DNA of 64,000 nucleotides from Viscum album (GCA_963277665.1 OY728120.1:938295195-938359194), one strand, 5' to 3'; positions 24,546-36,574 are shown, counted from the stretch's first letter. Program-made: numbers and translations. Notes: generated by a model from the sequence alone, not told the origin.

Positions 24546-26455
24546 TTTTATAGTGTGGCCAATTGTCTCCTATCAACTGTTTAATGTTCTGATGTTCTGC
24601 TAATGGATATTGCAGCACTCGGGTCGAATACTCGGCGATGATACTTTTTAGTAGTTGATTGTTTTTAGTTGATTGTATTGTAATTGGGGGGTTTGTTTGA
24701 AAAGCATAAGAAATGGTTGATTTATTAATGTTGATTTAATTTTTTTTAAATATTGGGGTATGTTCATCATTATCTAGTTAAGCTTGTGATATCCTTGATC
24801 CTTGATTTATATTTCATTAAATTAATACCCATGTCACAAGTTGATGTTCATTGGAATTCCTAAGTGTTATGGATTTAATCCAAGCCTTAACATTACATAG
24901 ATTATAATCTCAATCAGAACTTGATTGTGATAGTTTTTTTATAGTTCCAATAATCAATGTAATCCAGACATTAAGCAAAACAAGTCATTAATACATGACA
25001 TGTTATGTCCAACATACACAATGTTAATTTAAAAAATATTCATCGAGAAAAAGGTCATAATCGCTTAACATACCTGAATTATAACTCACCCCAAGGTATG
25101 ATTTACTCATCCATTAAAATTATTAGTAATCTGGTTATAATTATTATGATGATAAATTAAGAATATAAGAAACAGAAATGGATAAGAAAAGATTGGTGCG
25201 ACGAACACGCACACAAACGATGATTATAATTAAAAATGAAAATTAGATTTAATGAGAAAGAAAAAGAAAGGAAGTGTATTCAAATATATTTAAACAATTT
25301 TGAGAAAATTAATTTTAAACTACATAAGGTGGATAATAATAAGAGATACATAAGGAGAAACTTTCATTAAAATAGAATTACAAAGAAAAGGCTTACAAGA
25401 TTACCATAATGAAGAACACAAAAGTAAAAGGAAACAAAGAGAGGAGAAAGGGTATCTCAAGTGAAAACATGTGTATATTAGGTCAAATGAATCCCTTTTC
25501 AAGGATTTGGTCATGCCAATATATGCTCCTCTCTTCAGAAATTCCAACTCTTTTGAAGGAGAGGAGGGGGATGCATTTATAGCACAAGCAAGTAAAGTGT
25601 TTTCATTCTAAATTTGTCTCCCCAATTTCATTGTCATTTTAATAATTAAGTCATCTGACTCTCAAGATATATCCTTCTTCAAAGATAAAGCTAATATGGT
25701 TTTTCGACTACTCTAAAAATTTGGAGGCTTCTGGACTTATGGAGCCAATGTTATGGTCTTTTTATTAAACAATGTTAATATGTCCATTTCAATAGAGACG
25801 TTTTAGAAGAAAAAATGTGAATGAGTTTATAAATAGGAATATACCTTAAAATAAGAATAATTTATTCAATAGAGTCTTCCACCTATATATCCCCTTTCAC
25901 TATGAAAAATCGTAACATGATTTGATGACAAGATCTGGAGACATTTCATGAATACTGTACTTATTTTAATTCCATGACTGAATGGTGGGATGGGTTTAAA
26001 CAAATCATTTGGGCCCCTTTTATGTTGATTGGTCCTTCAAAATATTATCCAAGAATCCTTAAATAGGCCCCAAACATTTTACAAGAATATAGAAATTTGG
26101 AATTCTGGATTGAGCCTAGTAATTCAATCATTAAAGCTGGTCTAGTTTCTTTACAGTGTTTTTAGGTCTTCTTGTGTGGACCATATGACCCTTAAAATGG
26201 AAGAATTGGAAAATTATTACTTCTAATGAAATGTTTTATATTGAATGAGGAATCATAAAACCCTAAAAATGAAATTTGAATTAGTAGGGTGATAGTTATT
26301 ATTAAAACATTAAACAGCCATGAATTTGGATGAATTCAAATAGTGCTCAAAAATTATTTTTAATATTTATACATTAATATTTCACACAAATTATGCACAT
26401 TTCCTATAAAATCGGTAAAGGATGTATATAAAAAGCTATAAAAATATTAATAACA
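24546..26455 (-). repeat. 5' LTR of Athila-like element
   Basis: Direct repeat partner of 15095-17011. On the minus strand it starts near 26455 (TGTTATTAATATTTTT) and ends next to the primer-binding site. The strict TG/CA edge may be at 24554. It carries the promoter TATA box at 25574-25581. Confidence 0.85.
25574..25581 (-). promoter_or_regulatory. LTR TATA box (5' LTR)
   Basis: The minus strand reads TATAAATG about 875 bases into the 5' LTR. It is conserved in position and context with the box in the 3' LTR. It would have driven the genomic RNA; transcription start was not determined. Confidence 0.55.
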
Positions 26456-29400
26456 TAAATTTTAATTTACATTACTCATCAAAACTCTCAATATCTCATA
26501 CCTTTTTTATAATGAAGCAAATGAGATAAAGGGGAGGAGGTGAGAGGTTCTTGTGGTCACTGAAAGACATGTGAGACACCCCTAGAGACCTGCAAGACAC
26601 CAAAAGACCAAAGAGACATGTCCAAATCATCTCAAGAATGCCCTTTGGCTTGTCACCCTCACTACATGGATGTCCTCAGGTATGTCCTGGAAACTCTAGG
26701 CATTCCCATTAGTGCTCTATGGAAAACATAAATATTTTTCCACAACATGCTCATGCACTTACATATGATTCATACAGGTAACTTTTGGCATCATCAAAAA
26801 ATCATGTAAATGTACCTTACATTACTAATTAAGACACTCATAATCCCTGAAAATTGTAAATTAAAAGAATGGGGACAATAAGGGAGTATGTGAGATCATT
26901 GAAGGTCATTGAAAGTCATCGGACACACTAGGACGTCCATAGCATGGCCTCATAAGTCCTATTTGAAAATGCACACTTTCCCCACAAAGTATTTCATGAA
27001 TGGCATCGAGATTTTGTGAAGGCCAACAAGAATGTCCATAAGAAAAGATAAAAATTCCATTAATATACTTGGGTTATTAAGAATGTCTTCATCAATTGGA
27101 GGTATACTGATAAAATAGGTGTTCATGAAAGAGGCTCATGATCACTAAAAATAAGTTGACACACTCAGAATGTTCCATGATAGAGACTCGTGAAGCCACG
27201 TAGTGCTAGTTACCTTCCTTGACTCTACCCTAGAATCGCACCAGATACTCCTCCCAATTCGGTGAAAAATTACGGTGGAATGGCCAATAACTACCTCATC
27301 CAAACATGAGAAACAAACCAGCTACAACGTGAAGGAAACTCTTGATTGGAAAAGTCCCATGTATAAAAGTGTACTTATAAGAGAAACTGATCATGCAACT
27401 AGAATGTCTTAAATCATGTAATATACTAGTGACCATCAAGAACAGTCATGCACCATATGTAAGGTATTTCATGTGATTATTCAAATATTACATTAAGGGC
27501 TATTGTCAAGGCGCCCGAAGAACATATCGCATGTCTTCCATACCATGTGAGTCTCAAAATAAATCTATAATGAAAAAACTAATGGAATTATCAAATCAAG
27601 GCTAAAACCACGATCAAAAGTTGATGAATAAAATGAAATACATTGTCGATGACCCTCATGTTCTTTACAAGAGTTATATAATGGCATGGTACAATGCGAA
27701 GATACATTGCCTCGATCTCACGACATTCCTTTAGCATGATATTTGGGACACATGAAGGCCTATAGACTTGTCAAGGAAAGTAACATAGTACCCTTGGGAA
27801 CACCCCTATGGCCTTGAGAAACATTCTTCGTATATCACTCGAGTCTTGTGACATCTTTTAGATACCTCATCTAAATCATATAATGGAATTTTCTCATATC
27901 AGTAATTTATCAATTTGGCATCTAGATATGCCAACCAAGCTCTCGGGGTACCCTCTGGGGAAGCCAGCTGAGCCCCATGACACCCTCAACTCATGACATC
28001 TAGGTCTCATGATGACCTTTAGAGATGTTTTCTAAGACACAAGACAACCTATGAACCATGTCGCACTAACTCTTATGATATGCCACAAATGAGTCTAGAA
28101 AAGTCATGTGATGGCCTACAAGATAAGCCTACCAGGTCATCCATTGTCCCTTGGGTAAGTCAAACTGGGACATCAGAAACCCTCTAGACATGTAGGTCAG
28201 GTCACAAGGGAAACCCTTGAGTGTAATCCATGAACAATAAAAAATTCTCAATGTGTAAGATATAATGATAAGGTAACTATGACATCTCTGATTCAGGCCA
28301 TATTCTGGATAAGTTGGCTACCTCTTCCTGGTTCAAGCTACACATTGATCAACCAAGGAAATCCCTATATCAAATCCCTTATCTAGAGTAAGGATGTTGA
28401 TCACTTTGTAACCTTTTTTCTCACAATGAGAATGGATCATGTGATCATAGGGAGTTTCACCGATCATGTCATTTTCACGATCTTCCCTAGGGATACAAGC
28501 AAAACCCTAGAGTTTATTCCCCGATTAATAGTACACCCTCTATATGTATGGCCCTATTTTAATTAAACTTCAAGAACTCTAATCTCTACCATACACATGA
28601 TATATAGGACGCATTCTCAAGGATCGATCTATATACAAAACACCCAGAGGACTATGCCAACACACAAGTCTCATGTCTACATACCAAGAGACTGATCATC
28701 TATTCCCCCTTGATTCTCACAGTAATCATAACTCACATAGGATTATGGAGATATAACGAAAACCACATTAATAATCATGAATTTCGACTAACCAAGGTGA
28801 TCCAATTATGTATTCCCTGATGAGAGGTATAGTATGAACACCCATCATAATAGGGTATACACAATGGTCCTAGTTCTAAAGGCATGATTGATCTATGCTG
28901 ACTCTAACTAGTTCCATAACTATGATATATAAGAAGTCTCCCTAAGACCAAATCTCAAACATTTAGTGTCTTAGTACACACACATATGTCCATGCCACAT
29001 GGTTTCAAAATATATAGGATTAATGAACTATGTGGGTTTGGATTCCGCTAATAACTAGGATATATAGTACACCTCATAATGATTCAATAATCTCTTTAGA
29101 TTTTTTACCACCTACTCATGTGGCAGTGCATTCTAAAAAATTTTGTCATATAAATCAAGAACATAAAGAATCTATTCACCTTTAATTTTATGTATTAAAA
29201 ATATCAGATACATACATATAGAGTCACAGATCAGACTACACTCCCCTTGGTTTATCAATGAGACTAACTCTCTTTGTTTAATGAGATAATTAACCAATGA
29301 TTCATTTTTTCAGGGTGATCGGTCCCGTATTGGGATTAGGAATAGATACAAAAAAATATTTCAATCTTTAAGGGACTCCTGAAGTAAGAAAAAATTCCCC

Positions 29401-29606
29401 ACAAAAGGATGAGATGAACCAGAACTGCCATCCTCTCAACCAATGAGTGTACCCAAGATTCGTTGGAAATAAAAACCCAGATGACCTCTATCCTATGGAA
29501 AGAAGGTCTATACCATACTAGAGATGGGGAAAAATTAGGACTATCTAAGTGACACTGGTAGCCAAATAAGTGAAACCCATTCCATGCCTCCAAAAACTGA
29601 TAAAAA
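26456..29606 (+). repeat. 5' LTR of giant element, right part
   Basis: Continuation of the LTR that begins at 14345. It aligns with about 53.8-56.9 kb. Shared blocks include TAGGAC..TTCTCAAGGA near 28.6/55.9 kb, TTTATCAATGAGaCTA near 29.3/56.6 kb and GAACCCATTCCAT near 29.57/56.91 kb. It ends just before a TGG at 29609, which opens the presumed primer-binding site. Together with 14345-15094 the LTR is about 3.9 kb, against about 3.4 kb for the right copy. Confidence 0.7.
26468..27050 (+). repeat. ~347-bp tandem sub-repeats inside the LTR
   Basis: The phrase TTACATTACT recurs at 26468 and 26816. Each copy is followed by a CTCATAATCCC-like block, an AATGGGG/AGGAGG block and a GAGATCATTGAAAG- or GGTCACTGAAAGAC-like block. 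A further unit lies left of the Athila insertion (about 14,790-15,094), and two copies recur in the right LTR at 53793 and 54139. The unit is therefore an old internal duplication of the LTR. Confidence 0.6.
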
Positions 29607-29870
29607 AATGGTGAACCTGATGTGAATCTCTCTAATGTCAAAAGGGATGGTTAATATCTATTGGTCCATTTTGTTTTCCCCTAAGTGAAAATAAAAATGG
29701 TGAACCCAACGTGAATATCTCCAATGACAACATGATTGGTAATTATCCATAAGGCCATTTAATTTTCCCCTATCTTAAAATAAAATTATAAAACCAATGG
29801 GAATCACTGATAAAACATAATGATTGGGTTATAATGTGTTAAACCACTTTTTTTTAAAACACTGTACAAA
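29607..29870 (+). repeat. ~88-bp triplicate at the leader, covering the presumed PBS
   Basis: ATGGTGAACC at 29608 recurs at 29697, and a decayed third copy (TATAAAACC) lies about 88 bases later. Each is followed by an AATCTCTCTAATG-like block and a CATTTNGTTTTCCCC-like block. The first copy sits directly at the LTR edge, where the tRNA primer would bind (TGG at 29609). The duplication therefore covers the primer-binding site and adjacent leader. Confidence 0.5.
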
Positions 29871-30690
29871 TAAAATGAAATAATACCAATGAGATCTTAT
29901 TGATAATACATTCTAACTAAGGTCCTCATGAAATAAGTCCATCCTCATTTTGAAAATTCTAAACAAGAGGAATGGCAAAATTTGGGAATATCATTAAATT
30001 TATATAAAACATGAATATTTGAGTGATCACATTATACCAATTCTATTGATATAATTTTTAACCTTGAACCTTGTTGTCGGCATGACTACATTTATTGAAA
30101 TAATCCAAATTTGATACAATTTCTTAATAATCTCACATTCGATCTAGAAAATCATATGTGGCTAAAACTTCCAAGGGTCACAAGAATGTATCCCTTGGTA
30201 AAAAACACGACCAACATATAGAAAATACGATTCTTTGGGACTAGAACCGTCATGGTACAATCCTGACCATGGAATTTACTCATGAAGTTCTCTAAACACG
30301 ATGAATGTCAGGTCTGCGTCACCCAGGAAAGGATACTTTTCATCCAGTAGCCCTTGATGATATGACCACTAGCTTCTTCATCTTATCCCCATAGCGTGAT
30401 AAACACCACCTTAGATATATGACAAAGGTGGACCAGGAGACTAAATATGGTTCCCTTATGGTTTATGTGCCACCATAGAGGGAAAATGTCAATCGTCTTC
30501 ATCAACACCATCCCGTCGGTACCCATTAGTCGCCAACTGAGGGTACCATCCAAGAAAAAATATCCTCGGATGCCCTTGAAAGTGATATAAGGGAGAATTA
30601 TTGGAGGAGAATGGAATTGGATATCCAAGAAAGGGCTCATATTCCTGCTCCTTCAAATGATTCAGGTATTCCTAATCGGATAGGGACCTG
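29871..30690 (+). other. Leader of giant element, no gene seen
   Basis: Untranslated-type sequence between the PBS repeats and the first protein-like frame. An 85-codon minus-strand open stretch at 30383-30640 resembles no family I know and is not called. Confidence 0.4.
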
Positions 30691-33600
30691 AAATCAATCT
30701 CATATTCTTTCTCATTTGAAAAATGTCTGGGGGAATATTATGGAAGTAGTCATGGGGGAGCCTCATACTTCTACCCCCATGCATGAGGTCCATGGAAATA
30801 TTTCAGTGGCATGAGGAGGGATGAATTGGGAAAACATCTCTACTTCAATTGAATAAATCTTCCAGTTTATAATGAATAAAAAAATTTACAGGCTCATATC
30901 CTGACACACTTTTCTAAAATGAAAATATATTTTAGCAACAGATGAATAAATCCACCGACATATTTAGTCACTATTTCATATGAGGGGATAGTTGTGTGCT
31001 TTTATCACTATATCGTGGACTACTCGACACTCTAATCATCACAAACAACTGGCTGTAACAGAGTAGGAACACACTCTAACTCCTACTTAAGAGGAATATC
31101 AACATATTAAAATGAAGGTTGAGGCATCAGATCAGGCGCATATTCCCATTCCAACTAGGGATCACTAGGTGATTACGGTGCACATGCCTCGAGACAGGGG
31201 CACATTCCTATCAAAGAAGTCCATATGCATATTACAAAGGCATAAGATTGGGATCATATTCCTGTTATGGTTGGGGATCACCATGTTATATGGGAAAAAT
31301 CCAGGGGATAAGCTCATAGTCAAGCTGGAGAATTCCAATGACATACTCCAAAGGCCTAGGATAAGGCATATATCCCTGTTCTGGACAAGGTTGACTAAGT
31401 GAGACTAACACAAGCCTTGGGAAAGTATCATATTCCTTTCATTGAATCTTCCTAGAATATTCCTGTAGATCACGGATGTAAGGAGCATATTTCTACTTTG
31501 GATGATGAATTAATGCACCATAATCATTCAAAGGAAAAATTGGAAGATGCTTATATTCTTTCGCCCATTTATGTGGTCTGTCAGCATATTTCAATGAGGA
31601 ATGCATTTTTATACCATACTCCCATTACTGATCCAACCAAAGCCAACCAAGTGAGAAGGGAACACGCCTTGGGGTAGTCTTTTATTCCTCCAAATAATGT
31701 CCAGTGGAATATTCTAAATTCTCATGATCTAGCTCAAATCATCTTCCAGAACGAGGCTCACAATGTGAGAATGGAACAGTCCTCAGGACATGCTCGTATT
31801 CATATAAATAATGACACAACTCATTGGCATAATCTAATATCTTCTCAATAGTAGGATCATACTCCCACAACACCATTCGTTTATATACAAGTTTCATAAA
31901 TTTTCACATACCAATATCATTTCCCTATTCAATTACAGATAGTAGGTCGTCATATTCTAGCAGTGATGCAAAACATGGCCCATTCTCTGATACAATTGAA
32001 TACTAGTGTTAATGAGGATGTTAGAGATGCATTCTCAACACCAAAAGTTTATGATGACTCTTATAAGATATTAGAAGTAGTATATGTTCATTACCATGAT
32101 AATCCTTGTTGTGGTTGTGTGGACATGGATTCTAGGGACCATACTCATGAAATCGATCATGGTAAACCTTACCACGATGTCATCTCTCATGGGAAAATAA
32201 ATCCTCCTTCATTCCAGAAACCTATATATAGAGAGGTGTTCAAAACATTGACACCTTGGTTTACAGAGGTGCTCAAATCATCACGGTCAACTGTATATTT
32301 TTCCCAGTAATCATTTAGCATCACCCCAATCCCATCAACAGGAAACCATTAGAGATGTCTTCTATGATATGACTAAATTATGGCCTATAAGTATTATGAG
32401 AAGGAGGCCTACATTGAAACATGGATAGGGATAGTCGGAAACAACCTCCACATCATGTTCAATACCCTTACTACTACTGATTATGAGATCCCAAATGAGA
32501 TAGAAAAGTATTACATGCCTTATCTAGACCAAAATAAGTGGGATACTCATCAACGATTGAAGATCGACATATACCATATCCAGGTTATGAGGGTAAAATT
32601 CAAATAGTCAAGATACTTTATTTCCATCTAGACCTTGATTCTATCTCAATGGCCTGAGATCCAAAACCTGAAAAGAACAGTAAAAATATAAACATGCATG
32701 ATTCCATTGCATTAAAAACCTTTGGAAACTGATCTCCAAAGCCCCTTCATGCATCCATATTTGAGGATTGGGATTGAATGGATCATTACACTATGCTACT
32801 CCATTGTAGTAGTAAGTTCCATCATATGTGGTATCCTGTAATGTTATAGGATCTGATGAGATTAGCTGACCGGGTAATGTTTGTGACAGTTGGTCACTTC
32901 AATTGAATGCTCCCTCTTCAAAAGTGCCCCATATACCACAAGTGGAGAGAGTGGATAGCCAACATGATTTAAAAGAAGGCCCCTCATGAAAATATGTCTA
33001 CATTCCAGACATGGAGACAGATGTTGCGATCACCTGCGCAACTACCCATAATGAATGGTTCTCGCCATGGGTTTCAATCGCACCCAACTCATACACGAGC
33101 ATAGATTCACTAGATCACGAAAACTATAGTAGCATATTACATAGTAGTTATCCATGATAATACTAGACCCCTTGGCTAAGAGAATATATAACACCACCTT
33201 CACCCCTTAGATCGTTAATTCCCGATAGGATTCAGGACAAACCCATGTCAGCTGTTGGTGAACCCCATCTCATTGGGATATGGGAATTTATATGTCAATC
33301 ATCATCATCAGGTTTATAATCCCTTGAGAGGACCCTGGAGACATCATTGGTGATTCAAGATCATCGACACCCCACTAGGATGGGGATTTTATATCATCAT
33401 GGTCATCCTGGAAATCATTAATTTTAAAACAAGAGTCATTTGATCCCCAATAACATGCCCAATCCATGCCAATTGACTCCACCCCATAGGGTTTGTGGAA
33501 TTTTAATCAACCTCACCACCACAAAGAGAATGAGTTTTCTACAGGTTTGGAGGAATCATTCGATGATTAGCATTGCACCTAATCCTCTCACCACAAGAAA

Positions 33601-34625
33601 AACCCCTACTATTTTAGGCCCATTTGGAATCCACAAATGAAAACTCTCTTTGAGTAACTATTCATAGAAAAATTGGGAATAACATGTGGTGATCATAATC
33701 TAATTCCACAAGGGACACAATACAAAATGGACCCCCAAGGACAAGGGTTTAAATAATGACCCTAAAAAAGATAGTGCCGAATCAGTATGTTGCGCCTAGA
33801 GTAATGGAAGAACCACTATTAAATAATATGCCTATGTAAACACTGTCACTATCGTCATGGCTAATATTGATCAAGAAGAATGTGTAGAAGGCTGTGATAG
33901 GGAACAAATAACTCAGGAGGAGGGTGACTTGGAAGCACCAAATGAGGCTTCATACACCAGGAAACTAAGACAGCTTCAAATCATGGCACATCTGAATATC
34001 GAGTTTCCCCCTACATGATGGAATAATACCAAGGAGAGGGGTAAAACCACATCCTAATCACATCCCTAGAGAAACTAGTTTCCTTCCCTATAGTAATAGT
34101 TTTCATAATACAAGAAATAAATAAAAACTCTATGATAACTAAATGTGGAGATACTCAAAAGAAAATATTCCAACTACGTATCATCTTCCAAAAGAGATAA
34201 ATGTTCTCCCTCCCATGGATACTCTACCAGTTTGAGTGGTATCTGAGAATCAAATTATTTTTTATCTATACAATTGATCCAAATAAATTAGGGAGTTGGA
34301 AATGATCAGGACATCCTTCTATTGCGGTATTAGCCTCTACCTCATTGGGACAACTATTCAATATTGTGATGAATAAAAGATCAGAAATAGAGAATAGTGG
34401 GGCCACCTTGTCAACACCTATGGGGTCACTATGGATGAGAGATGACATAGGAAAATGTTCCCCCAGATACTCTTAATGTAATCAAGTCCATGGATACTCA
34501 AATATACACCATGGAAGGGTAATACACACACATTTAGTCTAAGAGGAATCCATATCCAGATTAGGTGGATGAAACTTTTCCTCCACCCAATTTAGTAAAT
34601 CCTACCTTCTCTACATTTGATGGGG
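30691..34625 (+). pseudogene. gag N-terminal/linker region of giant element, broken
   Basis: The plus strand reads as a degenerate protein with about one stop per 30-60 codons. From about 31.1 to 31.4 kb a phrase recurs roughly every 60-100 bases, seen as GHIPIKEV, DHIPVMVGDHH and AYIPVLDKVD. Proline-rich repeats of this kind occur near the start of Tat-lineage gag proteins. The longest open part is 31963-32310 (115 codons), which includes MAHSLIQLNTSVNEDVRDAF, and a second one lies at 32380-32607 in another frame. From 32.7 to 34.6 kb only scraps are readable. I recognise no capsid core with confidence. Assignment rests on position, between a plus-strand leader and a plus-strand pol, and on composition. 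Confidence 0.5.
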
Positions 34626-34628
34626 TGG
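34626..34628. repeat. Target-site duplication TGG (left copy) of CACTA element
   Basis: TGG at 34626-34628 is repeated at 36572-36574 immediately outside the other terminus. Three bases is the CACTA superfamily standard. Confidence 0.8.
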
Positions 34629-34647
34629 CACTACTACAAACATGGCC

Positions 34648-34800
34648 TTTATCAGCGCTAAAAATGGCCTTTATCAGCGCTAGAAAAGCGCTGATAAAGC
34701 CATCGTAGATAAAGGGGGGGGGGGGTCCCCTTTATCAGCGCTCCTAAAAGCGCTGATATAGGACCCCTTTATCAGCGCTAAAAACAAGCGCTGATAAAAG
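34648..34800. repeat. Left subterminal repeats of CACTA element
   Basis: TTTATCAGCGCT and its reverse complement AGCGCTGATAAA occur about seven times, often as close inverted pairs separated by four to six bases (for example at 34671-34698). These are presumed transposase-binding sites. Interspersed G/C runs follow. Confidence 0.85.
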
Positions 34801-34992
34801 TTAAAAAAATTTAAAAAAATTTAAAAAATTTAAAAAAACTGCCAATCAGGGGGGCTTTTATAGCGCTTGAACCCCCCCCCCCCCTTTTACAGCGCTTTTC
34901 GGCCCCTATACAACACCCCACGTACCCCACGCACCCCCCTCCACCCTTTAACAGCGCTTGCTCCAATATTCCTCATGCGCGCGCACCCCTGC

Positions 34993-35060
34993 CTCCACTA
35001 GGATTTGAACTCGAGACCTCCCCCCTGCGCGCCTAAGCCCTTACCACTACTCTATTTTGA
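34993..35060 (-). repeat. tRNA-like segment inside CACTA element
   Basis: On the minus strand the stretch starts with TAGTGGTAAGGGCTTAGG, a good tRNA A-box/D-arm region. After a short spacer it has GAGTTCAAATCCTAGTGGAG, with the B-box core GTTCAAATCC. It has the layout of a tRNA or SINE head with a damaged middle. A captured SINE head is the likeliest reading; a functional tRNA is unlikely. Confidence 0.55.
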
Positions 35061-35079
35061 TTTGGTTTCCAATTCATGA

Positions 35080-35640
35080 TATCTCTATATATATATATTT
35101 ATATTTTTAGTTATATTTATTCGTATAGTAATATATATTTATATTAATAGATATATATAGTTATATTATAATATATAGTTATATAGTTATATTATAATAT
35201 ATATATAGTAATATTAATATATATATAGTGGTATTAATATATATATATATCTATATATATATATTTAGTTATATTTATTCGTATAGTAATATATATTTAT
35301 ATTAATATATATATATAGTTATATTAACATATATATATATATTTAAATTAACATATATATAGTTATATTAACATATATATAGTTATATTATCATATATAT
35401 AGTTATATGAATATATATGAATATATATTTATATAGTTATATTAATATATATATAGTGATATTAATATATATATTTATGGTGATATTAATATATATATTT
35501 ATAGTAATACTAATATATATATATGTAGTTATATTAATATATATATATAGTTATTAGATTAATATATATATAGTTAGATAAATATATATATAGTTAGATT
35601 AATATATATATAGTTAGATTAATATATAGGTATATAAATA
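35080..35640. repeat. AT-rich quasi-tandem repeat
   Basis: About 560 bases are made of variations on TATATATAGTTATATTAATA, with occasional TTATTCGTATAG inserts at 35.12 and 35.28 kb. It is internal to the CACTA element and strongly self-complementary. No gene is present. Confidence 0.8.
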
Positions 35641-36419
35641 TTAATATATTGGTATTTTAAATAAAATGGATGTTAGTTATTATTTAGATAAAGCTAATAT
35701 ATTTTATATGTAAATATATTTTATTATTTATATTTATAATTAAATTTTTTGGTGTGAATATTTAAAAAATTTGAATATATTGTTATATATTTGATTATAA
35801 ATAGCAGTGAATTATAAAAAATGATGAAATTTCAAAGACATAATATCAATATGAATGTAATACCTTGGAATAAATTCATACCCCACCAAAAAAATCCAAT
35901 AATACCCCCTTAAACGAGGGTGAAAATCCACAAAATGTTAAAAAATCGGGGTACCCCGACTAAAAACTCAGTTTTGGAGGCCTTTTGGGCCTCTTTTGGC
36001 CATGAAAATCGCTTGACCAGGATCAGCCTGGTCATAGCGACGTAGATCTCGTCGCAGGCTTCGATTTGATATGTGGTAGAGCTCAAACGGACATCCGGAT
36101 CAAAAGTTATGGCCGTTTGAAGTTTGAGTTGCGTTTTCAACATATTTTGGACCTTTTTTTAATTTTTTAATTTTTTACTCCTCAAATTGTTATTAAATGA
36201 CTATTACTCCATAATGATTATCAAAATATTAATTAAAAATATTTTTTAATATTTTTATGAAGTCATTTTCACTAAATATCTTATATATTAAGTATAATGA
36301 TGGTAAATGTACATTTATACTTATCTAAAAAATATTTAAAAATTATATATTATATTTATATAACTATATAACTATATTTATATATTAATATATTAATATA
36401 TGTTAAAAAAAATTTAGAA

Positions 36420-36560
36420 GCCGACCCTTTATCAACCCTAAAAAAGTGCTGATAAAGGAACCCTTTATCAGCGCCACTAAGCAAGCGCTGATAAAGGGGG
36501 TCCCTTTATCAGCGCTACTAAGCAAGCGCTTATAAAGGGGGGCGCTGCGAAAAACTGTTT
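36420..36560. repeat. Right subterminal repeats of CACTA element
   Basis: Six to seven copies of the AGCGCTGATAAAGG motif and its reverse complement mirror those at the left end, including the spaced pair CTTTATCAGCGC..AGCGCTGATAAAG at 36461-36495. One copy is mutated to ATCAACCCT. Confidence 0.85.
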
Positions 36561-36574
36561 TTGTGGTAGTGTGG

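Larger units (their letters stand above)
15095..26455 (-). mobile_element. Athila-like Ty3/gypsy retrotransposon, full-length but decayed
   Basis: An 11.36-kb LTR retrotransposon on the minus strand, inserted into the 5' LTR of the giant element. It has two ~1.91-kb LTRs in direct orientation, each with a TATA box at the same offset. A PBS derived from a tRNA-Asp type sequence adjoins the 5' LTR (right side), and a PPT adjoins the 3' LTR (left side). Between them on the minus strand are gag, PR, RT, RNase H and INT in that order, and their residues look like the Athila lineage. The 3' region between INT and PPT is 1.7 kb, and I see no envelope-like gene there. Several stops and frameshifts plus lost catalytic residues in RT and INT make it inactive. 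The LTRs differ at many positions, so the insertion is old. Confidence 0.85.
34629..36571. mobile_element. Non-autonomous CACTA DNA transposon, 1943 bp
   Basis: The left end reads CACTACTACAAACATGG. The right end, on the opposite strand, reads CACTACCACAAAAACAG, so the termini are inverted repeats beginning CACTA. A 3-bp duplication TGG flanks it. Both subterminal regions are packed with TTTATCAGCGCT in both orientations. This is the usual architecture of En/Spm-type elements, whose transposase binds such subterminal motifs. The interior has no transposase-like frame; it holds a tRNA-like segment, a long AT repeat and a short GC-richer island. It must have moved using a transposase encoded elsewhere. 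A 77-codon minus-strand open stretch at 35910-36143 lies in the island and is not convincing as a gene. The element sits in the gag region of the giant retrotransposon and looks younger than its host. Confidence 0.9.

Noticed and set aside
30383..30640. 85-codon minus-strand open stretch in the leader of the giant element, a possible 5' antisense ORF
   Set aside because: Extra ORFs do occur upstream of gag in some Ogre-type elements, but this one is short and I recognise nothing in it; not enough to call.
35910..36143. 77-codon minus-strand frame in the CACTA element
   Set aside because: It lies inside a non-autonomous transposon, has no transposase motif, and is better explained as part of a GC-richer noncoding island.
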